64,000 bases of DNA from Wolbachia endosymbiont (group B) of Eucosma cana. GTDB lineage: Bacteria > Pseudomonadota > Alphaproteobacteria > Rickettsiales > Anaplasmataceae. The stretch is from assembly GCF_947250645.1 (NCBI RefSeq), contig NZ_OX366334.1, positions 1,240,001-1,304,000 of the forward strand, in the 5' to 3' direction. The notes beneath the pieces are model-generated. The model made no database searches. It was not told the DNA's origin and was given only the letters and a program-made list of their open reading frames with translations. Numbering within the stretch: the stretch's first letter is position 1; each line of letters opens with the position of its first letter. Shown here piece after piece: positions 47,674 through 58,076 of this stretch. The position numbers and the translations under genes are program-made.

Positions 47674-48452
47674 TCATAAGGTGGAAAATGCCAATTTTTA
47701 GGTGATAGTGTAAATATTTCAACTCCATCTTTTGTGACTCCAAGCGTATGCTCAAACTGTGCAGAAAGTGAAAGATCACGTGTTGTCACTGTCCAGCCAT
47801 CTAGCTTGCTGAGCAGAGTTTCATGTTTTCCAGCATTGATCATTGGTTCTACCGTAAAAAACATGCCTTCTTTTAAGATAAGATCCTCACCTTCATCATA
47901 AAAATGTACAACATTTGGTGGAGCATGAAAAACCTTTCCTATGCCATGTCCACAATAATTGCGTACGATAGAATATCCAAAATCTTCAATATATTTTTCT
48001 ATAGCAAATCCTATTTCATTTAACTTATTGCCGGGCTTAACTTGTTTTATCGCTTCCATTAGCGCATTGTAGGCAGCATTACACAAACGCTTTGCTTTTA
48101 TTGAGGGTTTACCAGTCCAAAACATGCGACTTGTATCACCATACCAGCCATTTAAAATCACTGTAACGTCAATATTTAAAATATCTCCATCTTTAAGAGG
48201 TTTATCATCAGGAATACCATGACATACAACAGCATTTTTCGAAGTACAAATTGATTTCGGATATCCCTTATAATTCAGTGGTGCTGGAATTGCATCTGCA
48301 TTGATTATAAAATTATGACATAGATCATTTAATTCATTAGTTGTTACCCCTACTTTGACGTATGGTGCAATAAAATCAAGGGTTTCAGCTGCAAGCCTGC
48401 CAGCTTTACGCATAAAGTCAAAATCTTCTTGTGAATGTATAGTTATGTTCAT
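47670..48452 (-). CDS. map: methionine aminopeptidase, type I
   Basis: 260 residues. Metal ligands appear in order: Asp in LNIDVTVILNGWYGDTSRMF (both), His in CGHGIGKVFHAPPNV, Glu in FFTVEPMINAG and Glu in SAQFEHTLGV. Removes the initiator Met after deformylation by def, which lies 1.5 kb away on the other strand. Confidence 0.97.
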   Translation of the reverse strand: MNITIHSQEDFDFMRKAGRLAAETLDFIAPYVKVGVTTNELNDLCHNFIINADAIPAPLNYKGYPKSICTSKNAVVCHGIPDDKPLKDGDILNIDVTVILNGWYGDTSRMFWTGKPSIKAKRLCNAAYNALMEAIKQVKPGNKLNEIGFAIEKYIEDFGYSIVRNYCGHGIGKVFHAPPNVVHFYDEGEDLILKEGMFFTVEPMINAGKHETLLSKLDGWTVTTRDLSLSAQFEHTLGVTKDGVEIFTLSPKNWHFPPYD

Positions 48453-48570
48453 GTTTCTTACGTTTTTATTGTAATTTTCTGCTTCTCTTACGGATACATC
48501 AGTGTAATAATACTATAAAAATAAGCTCCTAGATCAAGCCATTTGTATATTAAGAGATAAAGACAAAAAT

Positions 48571-49809
48571 CTAGACTGTGACTTTTGATTTAACCCAATG
48601 GTATAACTTACTTATTTTGCCATCGTGACCAAGCATTCCAGAATTATTTCTATAAAAGGTGTCAACTATTAGCTTTATAGAGCCTAAAGCAGCAGAAAAT
48701 ACAGGATTTTTGTCGTATTCGCCATCAAGACCGCTACAAGATTCAGGGCATCCGATACGGACTTGTTTATTGAATATATAGCTTGCAATTTCTTTCATGC
48801 TTGTGAGTTGACTGGTTCCACCTGTGATCACTACTTTATTAATTGGATCTTTCTGTTCTTGAAATTGTTCTCTTATCAGCTCAAGTATTTCCTCAATCCT
48901 TGGTCTTATGATGTTAACAAGTTCAGACTTAAACACTTGAGTTGGTTCATCGCTTTCATTACTTTGCACTGCAATACATTCATTCTCATCTATTGAAGTT
49001 ACAATAGTGCTACCGTATAGTATTTTTATGCGTTCAGCATGCTCTATACTTGTGCATAGTCCATAAGCTATATCTCGGGTAATGTGAATGCCACCAATTG
49101 GAATGCTGCTTGTGTACACAAGTTTTCCTCTCTTAAAAATTCCAATTGCAGTGCATCCACCTCCTATGTCAACAACGGCAGTTCCTAGCTCTTTTTCATC
49201 TTCACTTAGACAAGCAAGACCTGCAGAATATGCAGAAGCAACACAACCAGCCATACTTATCCCACTATTATTAGTTATGCAATTTTCAATGTTGGTAAGA
49301 GCTGGACGCGAAGCAGTGACAACATTAACATCAGCAGACAATCTTTTTCCATATAATCCACTGACCTCCTTTATGTCAGTCATATCATCTAAGTGATATT
49401 TAAGTGGTATATTGTGAATTATAACATTTTCTTCGATATATTTCTCAAATGTCTGAAAGACTACACGTTTTATATCTCGGTCTAAAATTTCGTGATTAGC
49501 TGCAATTATTTCGTTATGTACGTTAAAAGACGAAATCCCACATCCAGCCACATTCACATATATCTGGTCTATAGTCTCTTCTGATACTTGTTCAGCTAAA
49601 CCTACAGTTGATGAAATAGAGTAACTTGCATGCTTTGCGTCAGTTATTGATCCACCATTTATACCTTCTGCACTTTTATAACCCACTCCTATTATTTTAT
49701 AGCTAAAATTGCTATTGATTTTAACAATGAGACAGATAATTTTTGTTGTACCCACGTCTAAAACAGCAAAAACATTCTGCTTTGGTTTTGTTATTACTGC
49801 AGAGTACAT
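48571..49809 (-). CDS. ftsA: cell division protein FtsA
   Basis: 412 residues, actin fold. The phosphate-1 loop is VLDVGTTKIICLIV, SHS2-type domain 1C covers about 90-165, TAVVDIGGGCTAIGIF is phosphate-2, and VVITGGTSQLTSMKEIA is the adenosine loop. The amphipathic C-terminal tail (KLYHWVKSKVTV) is a candidate membrane-targeting helix. It anchors FtsZ. It stands alone, without ftsQ or ftsZ beside it. Confidence 0.94.
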   Translation of the reverse strand: MYSAVITKPKQNVFAVLDVGTTKIICLIVKINSNFSYKIIGVGYKSAEGINGGSITDAKHASYSISSTVGLAEQVSEETIDQIYVNVAGCGISSFNVHNEIIAANHEILDRDIKRVVFQTFEKYIEENVIIHNIPLKYHLDDMTDIKEVSGLYGKRLSADVNVVTASRPALTNIENCITNNSGISMAGCVASAYSAGLACLSEDEKELGTAVVDIGGGCTAIGIFKRGKLVYTSSIPIGGIHITRDIAYGLCTSIEHAERIKILYGSTIVTSIDENECIAVQSNESDEPTQVFKSELVNIIRPRIEEILELIREQFQEQKDPINKVVITGGTSQLTSMKEIASYIFNKQVRIGCPESCSGLDGEYDKNPVFSAALGSIKLIVDTFYRNNSGMLGHDGKISKLYHWVKSKVTV

Positions 49810-49940
49810 TGGTTGACCTTATGATGCGATTCCATTTAAATTGTAGCTTCCCTGAATGAATTTATATTTCTATCATAAATGTAGCAACATTTTAATATAC
49901 CTAGACAAAAAGAAAAATAAAACACAGAATTACAATTTTT

Positions 49941-50480
49941 ATGTCTAAGTTACCAATTGTAATTGCCCCTGACGAAAGATTAACTACACGCGCCAGTGAA
50001 GTAACAGATATAACCGATAAAATTAAAGAATTAGTAAACGACATGTTCGAAACTATGTACGATGCAGAAGGTCTTGGTCTTGCTGCAGTACAAGTTGGAG
50101 TGCTGAAGAGAATTTTTGTCATGGACGTTCAGACAGAAAAGGCTGGAGATGAGTTAGTAGGATATGATTCAGTTGGTAAGTTTTGCATGATTAATCCTGA
50201 AGTTAAGGAATTATCCGATGAACAAGTGATTATGAGCGAAGGATGTCTTTCAATTCCGGAGCAAAGCCATGAAATCAAGCGTCCAAAATATTTAACTGTA
50301 AAATATAAAAACTTAAATAACGAAGAACAGACGCTAAAAGCTAGTGGTTGGCTTGCAAGGTGTATTCAGCATGAATTGGATCACTTAAATGGTATATTAT
50401 ACATTAGACATTTATCTAAGTTGAAGTATGATTTGGCTATGAAAAAAGCACAAAAGGTTAAGAGACACTATGAGCAATGA
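49941..50480 (+). CDS. def: peptide deformylase
   Basis: 179 residues. Motif 1 GLGLAAVQVG, motif 2 EGCLSIP with metal ligand Cys102, and motif 3 HELDH at 144-148. An insertion of about ten residues (EKAGDELVGYDSVG) precedes motif 2. The 3' end overlaps the uracil-DNA glycosylase start by 11 bases. Confidence 0.96.
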   Translation: MSKLPIVIAPDERLTTRASEVTDITDKIKELVNDMFETMYDAEGLGLAAVQVGVLKRIFVMDVQTEKAGDELVGYDSVGKFCMINPEVKELSDEQVIMSEGCLSIPEQSHEIKRPKYLTVKYKNLNNEEQTLKASGWLARCIQHELDHLNGILYIRHLSKLKYDLAMKKAQKVKRHYEQ

Positions 50481-51243
50481 AGATCTAGAATTGTTGAAGT
50501 TCTATCATGAAGTGGGAGTTGATTGCACACTAACTGAAAGTGAAGAGGAAAAAAAAATGGAAAATGAGAGAGCTGTACAGTCTTCTGTCATCGAGCAGAA
50601 AAAAGCCATGTTCCCAAGTGACTGGATCATTGAAGCAAGGAAACTTGCAAGTGAATGTGGTAGTGTAGATGAACTAAGAAGTGCAGTTAAGTCATTTGAG
50701 GGTTGTGAAATAAAAAAAACTGCAACTAATACTGTTTTTTCCGATGGTAATCCAAATGCAAAAATCATGCTTGTTGGTGAAGCACCAGGAGCAAATGAAG
50801 ACCTTAAAGGCATACCATTTTGTGGTGCAAGCGGAATGCTGCTTGATAAGATGCTCAGTGCAATTAGTTTGGACCGCACTAAGGTGTACATAAGCAACGC
50901 GGTGTTTTGGCGTCCACCAGGTAATAGAAAACCAACTGACCTAGAGCTTGATATGTGCAGACCATTTGTTGAGAAGCACATTGCTCTTATTTTACCGCAA
51001 ATTCTGATTTTTGTCGGAGGAATTGCATGTTATAGCCTTCTTGATAACACAAAGACTATATCGAACTTGCGTGGCAGATTTCATACTTATACTAACCAAT
51101 ATTTATCTCATTCAATTACTACAGCCGCTATATTTCATCCAGCCTATCTACTTCGTCAACCAGCACAAAAACGCTTAGCTTGGGAAGATTTGAAGAAGAT
51201 TAGGGAATATCTTGATAATACCAATAACTACACGGATGTTTAG
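50470..51243 (+). CDS. uracil-DNA glycosylase family protein (family 4/5-like)
   Basis: 257 residues. The N-terminal extension of about 80 residues is polar. The core has MLVGEAPGANEDLKGIPFCG (catalytic loop), SNAVFWRPPGNRKPTDLEL, and the HPAYLLRQPAQKRLAWEDL loop. Of the four Fe-S cysteines of classical family 4 enzymes, the CxxC is reduced to FEGCEIKK and the Cys before RPP is replaced (FWRPPG). The cluster may therefore be absent, as in a related alphaproteobacterial branch. Often annotated as phage SPO1 DNA-polymerase-related protein. Coupled to def. Confidence 0.85.
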   Translation: MSNEDLELLKFYHEVGVDCTLTESEEEKKMENERAVQSSVIEQKKAMFPSDWIIEARKLASECGSVDELRSAVKSFEGCEIKKTATNTVFSDGNPNAKIMLVGEAPGANEDLKGIPFCGASGMLLDKMLSAISLDRTKVYISNAVFWRPPGNRKPTDLELDMCRPFVEKHIALILPQILIFVGGIACYSLLDNTKTISNLRGRFHTYTNQYLSHSITTAAIFHPAYLLRQPAQKRLAWEDLKKIREYLDNTNNYTDV

Positions 51244-51689
51244 CTTACTACTCGTTATCATCTTAGTACCGGCTAATTGAATTAAATATTAAAAAATCTA
51301 CTAAACAGAGAAAAAGGCAAAAGAAAATCTATCAGCTACTACCTATTTTTTTAATTGGCGTTTTTCATTGTGTTAAATCCTTTGATAAGCGCATTTTAGC
51401 TTATGTGGGTAAAAGTTTTATAAAGACATAGAGTGCACATAGTGCAAAAAATTAAACATCAAGTATATTGAGCTTTTTGTCGCTTTATCTGCACAGACTG
51501 AAGATAAATAATATATCTTCACCCTTATTTTAAGGAGAATGGAGGAGTCCGTCAAGTAACTCTTGCCGTTGCTATAGCTGCTTGAGTTCCTGTAATCACA
51601 ATGTTTGTGCAATGTACGCATGGAATTTTATTTACTCTATAATATGTTGGTTTATAGTAGTACTAATGCAGAAATAAAGGGAGGAGACA
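51244..51689. other. gene-free gap between uracil-DNA glycosylase and coq7
   Basis: 446 bases without a convincing gene. A small hairpin (GATAAGC/GCTTAT near 51380-51400) and a G/C-richer patch (about 51540-51600) are visible. I cannot assign a known RNA to either. Confidence 0.3.
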
Positions 51690-52217
51690 TTGGAAAGCAA
51701 TATAAAAAAATTGAAAGGAAATTTTTTAGAACAAGCAATTAGAGTAAATCATGCTGGCGAATATGGAGCCATTTGCATTTATTCCGGTCAAAAATTTATT
51801 CTTAAAAAATCTTCCATAATTGACAAAATAATTGAAATGGAGGAGCAGGAAAAAAAACATTTCCACTATTTTAATGAGAAAATCAAGGAGCAAAGAGTTC
51901 GTCCTACTGTTTTGTTGCCAGTTTGGAATGTTTTAGGGGTGTCATTTGGTGTTGTAACTGCTATGATGGGTAAAAAAGCTGCTATGGCTTGCACTGCTGC
52001 AGTTGAAGAGGTGATCGGAGAGCATTACAAGAAGCAGGTCTTACATTTAGAAGATGGGGAATTAAGAGAAACTATAAGTAAGTTTCGTGATGAGGAGTTA
52101 GAACACAGAGATATTGCAATTCAGCACAATGCTGAAAGCGCACTTGGCTACAACGTTTTATCTTTGTTCATAAAAACAAGCTGCAAAGCTGCTATTTACT
52201 TCTCTAAATTGATTTAA
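51690..52217 (+). CDS. coq7: 3-demethoxyubiquinol 3-hydroxylase (Coq7/CAT5 family)
   Basis: 175 residues from a TTG start with GGGAGGAG 6 bases upstream. Di-iron carboxylate enzyme of ubiquinone synthesis: RVNHAGEYGAICIY, EMEEQEKKHFHYF, CTAAVEEVIGEHY and RDEELEHRDIA supply the Glu/His ligands in the expected ExxH order. It works upstream of the quinone pool used by complex I. Confidence 0.95.
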   Translation: MESNIKKLKGNFLEQAIRVNHAGEYGAICIYSGQKFILKKSSIIDKIIEMEEQEKKHFHYFNEKIKEQRVRPTVLLPVWNVLGVSFGVVTAMMGKKAAMACTAAVEEVIGEHYKKQVLHLEDGELRETISKFRDEELEHRDIAIQHNAESALGYNVLSLFIKTSCKAAIYFSKLI

Positions 52218-52344
52218 TCAATCACTATTTGACAACCATATTTGCCTTTAGTCCTTGTGCTAATTGCTGCCCCATATCCTCTACTCCAATCGAATGCGTA
52301 TGGATGTTTATAATTAACTTCTTAATTCTTATCCTAAAAATACA

Positions 52345-53439
52345 TTAATTTAATTCCCTACTAGAGTTTTCTTGTTGTTGTAAACATGTTTGCATAAGAC
52401 TAGTAGATGGAACGTTTTTAATAGTCTGAGTTAACTCCTCAGGAATATTTTCAAAACTCTTGCCCATAACTTCTAAAACACTTTTCCCCTGTATAAGACA
52501 ATTCCCTCCAAAGCTTGATTTGTTTTCTAACTTGCTAAACCTTATTTTGCTTTTCTCATCAATTTCTACTACCATTTTGTTACCATCTTTCCGTAGATAA
52601 ATACTAATCTCTCCTATTTTAGTAGTAAAAAATATTTCAATACCACCTTTTAAGATATCTGTGTAATTTCTTTTTCCATCTTCTGTAATTTCAACTTTTA
52701 CTATACTTTCCTCAATCTGAAATATGCCAACTTCTAAATCCTTAGCTTTTTCATTATTTAAAGTTCTTGCAGTTTCAACAATACTACCTTGTGGATACTT
52801 AATATAAAAATATTTATTATCTACTTCTACTTCAAGATCATATTTATCAATTTGCTTGTTATTTTCTTTCACAATACCTTCATATGCTAGACCCTCTAGC
52901 ATTTTTTTCTTACTCTTACATTGTTCGTTAAGATCGTTTAAATAATTAGAGCCGTAATATCCGCCTTCAATATCGCTGTAAAAAGATAATCCTTTTTCTA
53001 CCCCACCTTTTAACACTAAATTACGAGTGATCTTTTGTATAATATTTTTTGTAGTTGAATTGTGTGGATTTGCATGAAAGCGATTAATTAATTCTTCCAT
53101 TTTTTCAAATATAAAATTTGTTACAGTCTTATTATCCTTACCGTAATATGAGTTTAATCTTATTCCTTGATTTAAATAATCCTCTATTATGCATTCCATG
53201 TACTTTAAAACGCTTTCTTGCTCATCGTGTTCTGTTATACCTTTTATCATCTCATCACAAAATTTTTTAACTAGAATTTGTTCATCTGTAGTCAATGGTA
53301 TTTGCAATTTCGTAGAAGATGGGTCTCGCTCAAAAAGATAAATTATTGACAATTCCTCTGCTCTTTTAACAAAGTCATAACTCCTTAGATATTCTGCAAC
53401 ATCTTTGTTTTTTGCGTACCTTTTCTTGGTTAAATCCAT
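52345..53439 (-). CDS. hypothetical protein, 5'-truncated by IS630 copy 4
   Basis: 364 residues from the ATG at 53439. However, the frame stays open upstream to the IS border at 53574 (includes GKQGESNLILEPEQFSNSFF), so the true N-terminus is lost. Charged, no membrane span. The C-terminal half is beta-rich (YDLEVEVDNKYFYIKYPQGS, VKVEITEDGKRNYTDILKGG). No family recognised; could be a lineage-specific effector. Part of it may still be made from internal starts. Confidence 0.5.
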   Translation of the reverse strand: MDLTKKRYAKNKDVAEYLRSYDFVKRAEELSIIYLFERDPSSTKLQIPLTTDEQILVKKFCDEMIKGITEHDEQESVLKYMECIIEDYLNQGIRLNSYYGKDNKTVTNFIFEKMEELINRFHANPHNSTTKNIIQKITRNLVLKGGVEKGLSFYSDIEGGYYGSNYLNDLNEQCKSKKKMLEGLAYEGIVKENNKQIDKYDLEVEVDNKYFYIKYPQGSIVETARTLNNEKAKDLEVGIFQIEESIVKVEITEDGKRNYTDILKGGIEIFFTTKIGEISIYLRKDGNKMVVEIDEKSKIRFSKLENKSSFGGNCLIQGKSVLEVMGKSFENIPEELTQTIKNVPSTSLMQTCLQQQENSSRELN

Positions 53440-53581
53440 ATGCCTATCTTTACGACTTATAGTCGGTAATTTTGGATTTGATGAACTACTCTGTTGACTA
53501 TTGAAGAAGCTGTTAGAGAACTGTTCAGGCTCTAAAATAAGATTACTTTCACCTTGTTTACCTACTTGCTTATACCAATTC

Positions 53582-54130
53582 TCATTGTTGTGGAGTCAAA
53601 TAGGAAACAGAGCAGAGTTGTTTAATTGTAGAAGTAGCAAGAGAGGTAAGAAATTTGCATAAAGTGCTCTCAAGCAAAGCAATAGTACTGTATATTTTAT
53701 TGCGCAAAATGTTCTGTTTTATATATAACCAAAGCCTCTCAACAGGATTAAGTTCAGGTGAATATGGAGGTAGGTATATAATCTCAATGTTTTTAGGTAC
53801 CTTTAAATTTTTTGACTTATGCCAACTAGCACAGTCCATAACAAGAACAGCTTCTCTTGTCCCTAGATATTGCAACATTTGCTCAAGAAATATATTCATG
53901 CAATCAGTGTTAACATTTGGTGCAAATAAGCTAAAACTCTCTCCATTTTTAGGATTAACTGCACTGTAGAGATAAAAATTATGCCTACCTAACTTTATTT
54001 TAACCCGAGTTCTAGTACCTTTTTTAAACCATCCATGCCCAACTTTCGAATGTGTGCCAAACCTTGATTCATCAAAGAAAAATAGCTCTTTTTCAGGATA
54101 CTTTCCAATAACTTCATTGAGATTTTTTTT
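53582..54130 (-). CDS. IS630 transposase orfB (catalytic frame), copy 4
   Basis: DDE motifs intact and identical to copy 1; entry requires the frameshift. Confidence 0.8.
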   Translation of the reverse strand, partial: KKNLNEVIGKYPEKELFFFDESRFGTHSKVGHGWFKKGTRTRVKIKLGRHNFYLYSAVNPKNGESFSLFAPNVNTDCMNIFLEQMLQYLGTREAVLVMDCASWHKSKNLKVPKNIEIIYLPPYSPELNPVERLWLYIKQNILRNKIYSTIALLESTLCKFLTSLATSTIKQLCSVSYLTPQQ

Positions 54131-54593
54131 TGAATTCCTCTTGTTTACTTTTATCTTGTACGTTGTGTACTGGTCTTGGTGTAATATATGAAAATTTCAT
54201 CTTTTGCATATGGCGGTGTACTGTAGATTTGCTAATATTTAAGTCGAACTTTTCCTGTATTCTTATTCTCATTTCTTTAATGGTAATATTAGGGTTTTCT
54301 TCTATCCATGCTTCAATTTGCTGTAGTTGAGCCTGATTTAATTTAGTTTTTCTTCGGCGTGATCGAGGAGCAAACAGTTTTTCTTCTCTGCCAAATTTCA
54401 AGAGTTTTATCCACGAAGTTAGTGCCTTTCTTGAAATGCAATATATTTTTGCTACAGACGTTATACTGTACTTTTTTGCTGCAATTACAGCGTTTAGTTT
54501 TTTTGAAACATATGCATTATTCCTTACTTTCTTCAGCATCTCTTTTGCTGATTTTACTACTTCTTCATCCAATAATTTTGATCTGAGTGCCAT
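54114..54593 (-). CDS. IS630 transposase orfA, copy 4
   Basis: Identical to the other copies; ends at the A9 run (54123-54131 on the + strand as T9). Confidence 0.85.
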   Translation of the reverse strand: MALRSKLLDEEVVKSAKEMLKKVRNNAYVSKKLNAVIAAKKYSITSVAKIYCISRKALTSWIKLLKFGREEKLFAPRSRRRKTKLNQAQLQQIEAWIEENPNITIKEMRIRIQEKFDLNISKSTVHRHMQKMKFSYITPRPVHNVQDKSKQEEFKKKSQ

Positions 54594-54933
54594 TTATACC
54601 TAAACTATTTCACTTATTTCATTATGGCTTTTCTTCCATTATTGTCTATCTGTTTCCCGTGTAACGGGAATTGGTATTAGACATATTATATACCATAACC
54701 ACTAAAACTTTTTAGTGATTACTTTAATACATAGATAAGTCAATAAAAATATCTTTTTCTCTTCAGTGCTAAAAAATTGTCGAAAATCTCAAAATTGGTT
54801 AATTGCGTATAACCTACTTTCTGGTATACATCAAAACTACCGTAGAAAGCTTCAACTTTGAAAGGGATTAACAAATAAAATTCTTGTACTTTGCCTCTAC
54901 TAAAGTACAATCAGGCTTTATTTAATATTTTTC

Positions 54934-56319
54934 ATGCTTGATGAAGTACATGAGGAGTGTGGGGTATTTGGCATAAGTTGTAACCAAAGTGCTGCCTTTA
55001 ACTCTATACTTGCTCTCCACGCTTTGCAGCATAGAGGTCAAGAGTCTTTTGGCGTAGTAACCAGTAACAACGATAAGCTGCACTCTTATCACTTTCAAGG
55101 TCAAGTGAGCAGTGTATTTGATGATATAGATGAAATAAAGAAATCCTTACCTGGAGATTGTGCAATAGGTCATGTTCGATACTCAACAAGTGGTAGTAAA
55201 TTTGGAGTGCAGCCCATGTTTGGCAAAAGTGGCAAATTTGGGGATTTTGCCATAGCACATAATGGTAATTTAATTAATATTTCTCCGATACGCGAACAAT
55301 TAATCAAACAAGAGTGCGTTTTTCAGTCAGATATTGATACAGAAGTAGTAGTGCATCTGACAGCAAGCGGTGAAAAAGATAGCTTTTTAGAGAGTTTTAT
55401 ATATGCATTAAAGCAAATACAAGGTGCTTATTCTTTTGTGGCAATCAATCAAGAAGTAGTTATTGGAGTACGTGATCCATCTGGAATCAGGCCTCTTGTT
55501 TTAGGAAAGTTAAACGGTTCTTACGTTCTTACATCTGAAACTTGTGCTCTTGATATAATAAATGCAGAGTTTGTTAGAGAAATAGAACCAGGCGAATTAG
55601 TTACCATCAGTTCGGATAGTAAGCTAGCCTCAATGTTTCCTTTCCCACAGCAAAAATCAAGTTTTTGTATTTTTGAATACGTTTACTTTTCGAGACCAGA
55701 CAGCATAATGGAGAATAGGTCCATATATGATATAAGAAAAGAAATAGGAAGAATACTTGCAGAAGAGAGCCCACCAAAAAACAATGTAGATATGGTTGTA
55801 CCAATACCTGATTCTGGAATACCTGCAGCTATTGGATATGCAAAGCATTCAGGATTACCTATGGAACTGGGGATAATTCGTAATCATTACATAGGAAGAA
55901 CTTTTATACAACCCACCGCTGAAGTACGTAAAGTTAGAATAAAATTAAAATTCAATGCTAATAAGCACACTTTGAAAGGCAAAAACATAATTTTAATAGA
56001 TGATAGTATAGTGCGTGGTAGTACGTTAACAAACATAATAGTTATGCTAAAGGATGCAGGAGTAAAAGAGATTCACCTCAAAATTTCAAGCCCACCAATT
56101 AAGCATTCTTGTTTTTATGGAATAGATACGCCAGAGTGCAAAGATTTAATTGCTGCAAATAAATCTGTAGAGGAAATTAAGGAAGTTATAGGAATAGATA
56201 GCCTAGCCTTCTTGAGTATTAATGGACTATACAGGGCTGTTAAAGAAGAAAAACGTAACAACGCTACACCGCAATATTGCGATGCTTGTTTCACTGGTGA
56301 TTATCCGATTGGTAAGTAA
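54934..56319 (+). CDS. purF: amidophosphoribosyltransferase
   Basis: 461 residues. First enzyme of purine synthesis. The Ntn nucleophile Cys9 follows an eight-residue propeptide (MLDEVHEE). The glutaminase domain has HVRYSTSG and IAHNGNLINI. PRPP loop ILIDDSIVRGST lies near 350. Cysteines in FCIFEYVYFSRPDS and the C-terminal CDACFTGDYP suggest the Fe-S form. It stands alone. Confidence 0.97.
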   Translation: MLDEVHEECGVFGISCNQSAAFNSILALHALQHRGQESFGVVTSNNDKLHSYHFQGQVSSVFDDIDEIKKSLPGDCAIGHVRYSTSGSKFGVQPMFGKSGKFGDFAIAHNGNLINISPIREQLIKQECVFQSDIDTEVVVHLTASGEKDSFLESFIYALKQIQGAYSFVAINQEVVIGVRDPSGIRPLVLGKLNGSYVLTSETCALDIINAEFVREIEPGELVTISSDSKLASMFPFPQQKSSFCIFEYVYFSRPDSIMENRSIYDIRKEIGRILAEESPPKNNVDMVVPIPDSGIPAAIGYAKHSGLPMELGIIRNHYIGRTFIQPTAEVRKVRIKLKFNANKHTLKGKNIILIDDSIVRGSTLTNIIVMLKDAGVKEIHLKISSPPIKHSCFYGIDTPECKDLIAANKSVEEIKEVIGIDSLAFLSINGLYRAVKEEKRNNATPQYCDACFTGDYPIGK

Positions 56320-57057
56320 TCTATTATTAATGAAGGTGAGGTTTTTTCTATATTACATTAACAGTTTTAAAAATAGGTTTTTGCATAACCATATAGTTTT
56401 TGCCTGGGCGTCATTTGAGTAAAAACTACTTTACAAATTTCGTCATTCCCTTTACTATGATACTAAGAGTATTTATCCTTGTTTTTGACCTGCAGGCTCA
56501 ATGACAAAATTCAGATATTTATTGGCAAATTACACAAAAATTATAGCGGCTGCATGTTTTTTAAATTTTTTCTACTTCAGCCAAAACACGCTTGTTATCA
56601 CATTATCAATTTAAATTATTAAAACTCGTCACACGGGGATTCTTTTGCCTTTTTTCTTCGTTTAGTAAATTTCTTAATATTTGTAACTAAAGTAATTTTA
56701 GAGAGGCGTTATGTAAGTAGCTGACACACAGCTGTACGAGCATTCATTTTTGAAGATAGCAAAGGTGTCATTCAAGTAGCTGACACTGGGATCCATCTCT
56801 TAATACAGCCTCATCAAAAATGTTGTGTTTTAACATAAAATTAGCTGCTTCTATGCTCATAAACTTAATATCCAATCAAATTTCCTGGATCCCAGTGTCA
56901 GCTACTTGAATGAAAAATAAAGATACTGGGATGACAGGAGTGTGAGGTAAGGCTACATCCATATTCCAACAGGTATGACGGTATCATTCCAGCACTTGAT
57001 GTTGGAATTCAGGAATTTTTTGAGCATGAAAGTTATGCTAAGTTTTTGTTGGTAATA
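56320..57057. other. gene-free gap rich in dispersed repeats
   Basis: 738 bases between purF and IS630 copy 5. Repeat units lie at 56719-56795 (AGCTGTACGAGCATT...CACTGGGATCCA), 56884-56940 (CTGGATCCCAGTGTCA, then CTGGGATGACAG) and 56983-57013 (CATTCCAGCACTTGATG). No intact gene seen. Confidence 0.5.
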
Positions 57058-57064
57058 CCAATTC

Positions 57065-57613
57065 TCATTGTTGTGGAGTCAAATAGGAAACAGAGCAGAG
57101 TTGTTTAATTGTAGAAGTAGCAAGAGAGGTAAGAAATTTGCATAAAGTGCTCTCAAGCAAAGCAATAGTACTGTATATTTTATTGCGCAAAATGTTCTGT
57201 TTTATATATAACCAAAGCCTCTCAACAGGATTAAGTTCAGGTGAATATGGAGGTAGGTATATAATCTCAATGTTTTTAGGTACCTTTAAATTTTTTGACT
57301 TATGCCAACTAGCACAGTCCATAACAAGAACAGCTTCTCTTGTCCCTAGATATTGCAACATTTGCTCAAGAAATATATTCATGCAATCAGTGTTAACATT
57401 TGGTGCAAATAAGCTAAAACTCTCTCCATTTTTAGGATTAACTGCACTGTAGAGATAAAAATTATGCCTACCTAACTTTATTTTAACCCGAGTTCTAGTA
57501 CCTTTTTTAAACCATCCATGCCCAACTTTCGAATGTGTGCCAAACCTTGATTCATCAAAGAAAAATAGCTCTTTTTCAGGATACTTTCCAATAACTTCAT
57601 TGAGATTTTTTTT
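57065..57613 (-). CDS. IS630 transposase orfB (catalytic frame), copy 5
   Basis: Identical catalytic frame; entry by slippage at the A9 run. Confidence 0.8.
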   Translation of the reverse strand, partial: KKNLNEVIGKYPEKELFFFDESRFGTHSKVGHGWFKKGTRTRVKIKLGRHNFYLYSAVNPKNGESFSLFAPNVNTDCMNIFLEQMLQYLGTREAVLVMDCASWHKSKNLKVPKNIEIIYLPPYSPELNPVERLWLYIKQNILRNKIYSTIALLESTLCKFLTSLATSTIKQLCSVSYLTPQQ

Positions 57614-58076
57614 TGAATTCCTCTTGTTTACTTTTATCTTGTACGTTGTGTACTGGTCTTGGTGTAATATATGAAAATTTCATCTTTTGCATATGGCGGT
57701 GTACTGTAGATTTGCTAATATTTAAGTCGAACTTTTCCTGTATTCTTATTCTCATTTCTTTAATGGTAATATTAGGGTTTTCTTCTATCCATGCTTCAAT
57801 TTGCTGTAGTTGAGCCTGATTTAATTTAGTTTTTCTTCGGCGTGATCGAGGAGCAAACAGTTTTTCTTCTCTGCCAAATTTCAAGAGTTTTATCCACGAA
57901 GTTAGTGCCTTTCTTGAAATGCAATATATTTTTGCTACAGACGTTATACTGTACTTTTTTGCTGCAATTACAGCGTTTAGTTTTTTTGAAACATATGCAT
58001 TATTCCTTACTTTCTTCAGCATCTCTTTTGCTGATTTTACTACTTCTTCATCCAATAATTTTGATCTGAGTGCCAT
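57597..58076 (-). CDS. IS630 transposase orfA, copy 5
   Basis: Identical to the other copies. Confidence 0.85.
   Translation of the reverse strand: MALRSKLLDEEVVKSAKEMLKKVRNNAYVSKKLNAVIAAKKYSITSVAKIYCISRKALTSWIKLLKFGREEKLFAPRSRRRKTKLNQAQLQQIEAWIEENPNITIKEMRIRIQEKFDLNISKSTVHRHMQKMKFSYITPRPVHNVQDKSKQEEFKKKSQ

Larger units (their letters stand above)
53575..54674 (-). mobile_element. IS630-family insertion sequence, copy 4
   Basis: 1,100 bp with TA at 53573-53574 and 54675-54676. Cuts the 52345 gene; its right flank is the purF upstream gap, which shows no continuation of that gene. Confidence 0.93.

Noticed and set aside
51244..51689. A tmRNA, 6S, SRP or RNase P RNA gene in the gap
   Set aside because: I looked for their conserved cores (for example the SRP GGAAGGAAGCA-type loop or RNase P GAGGAAAGTCC) and found none.
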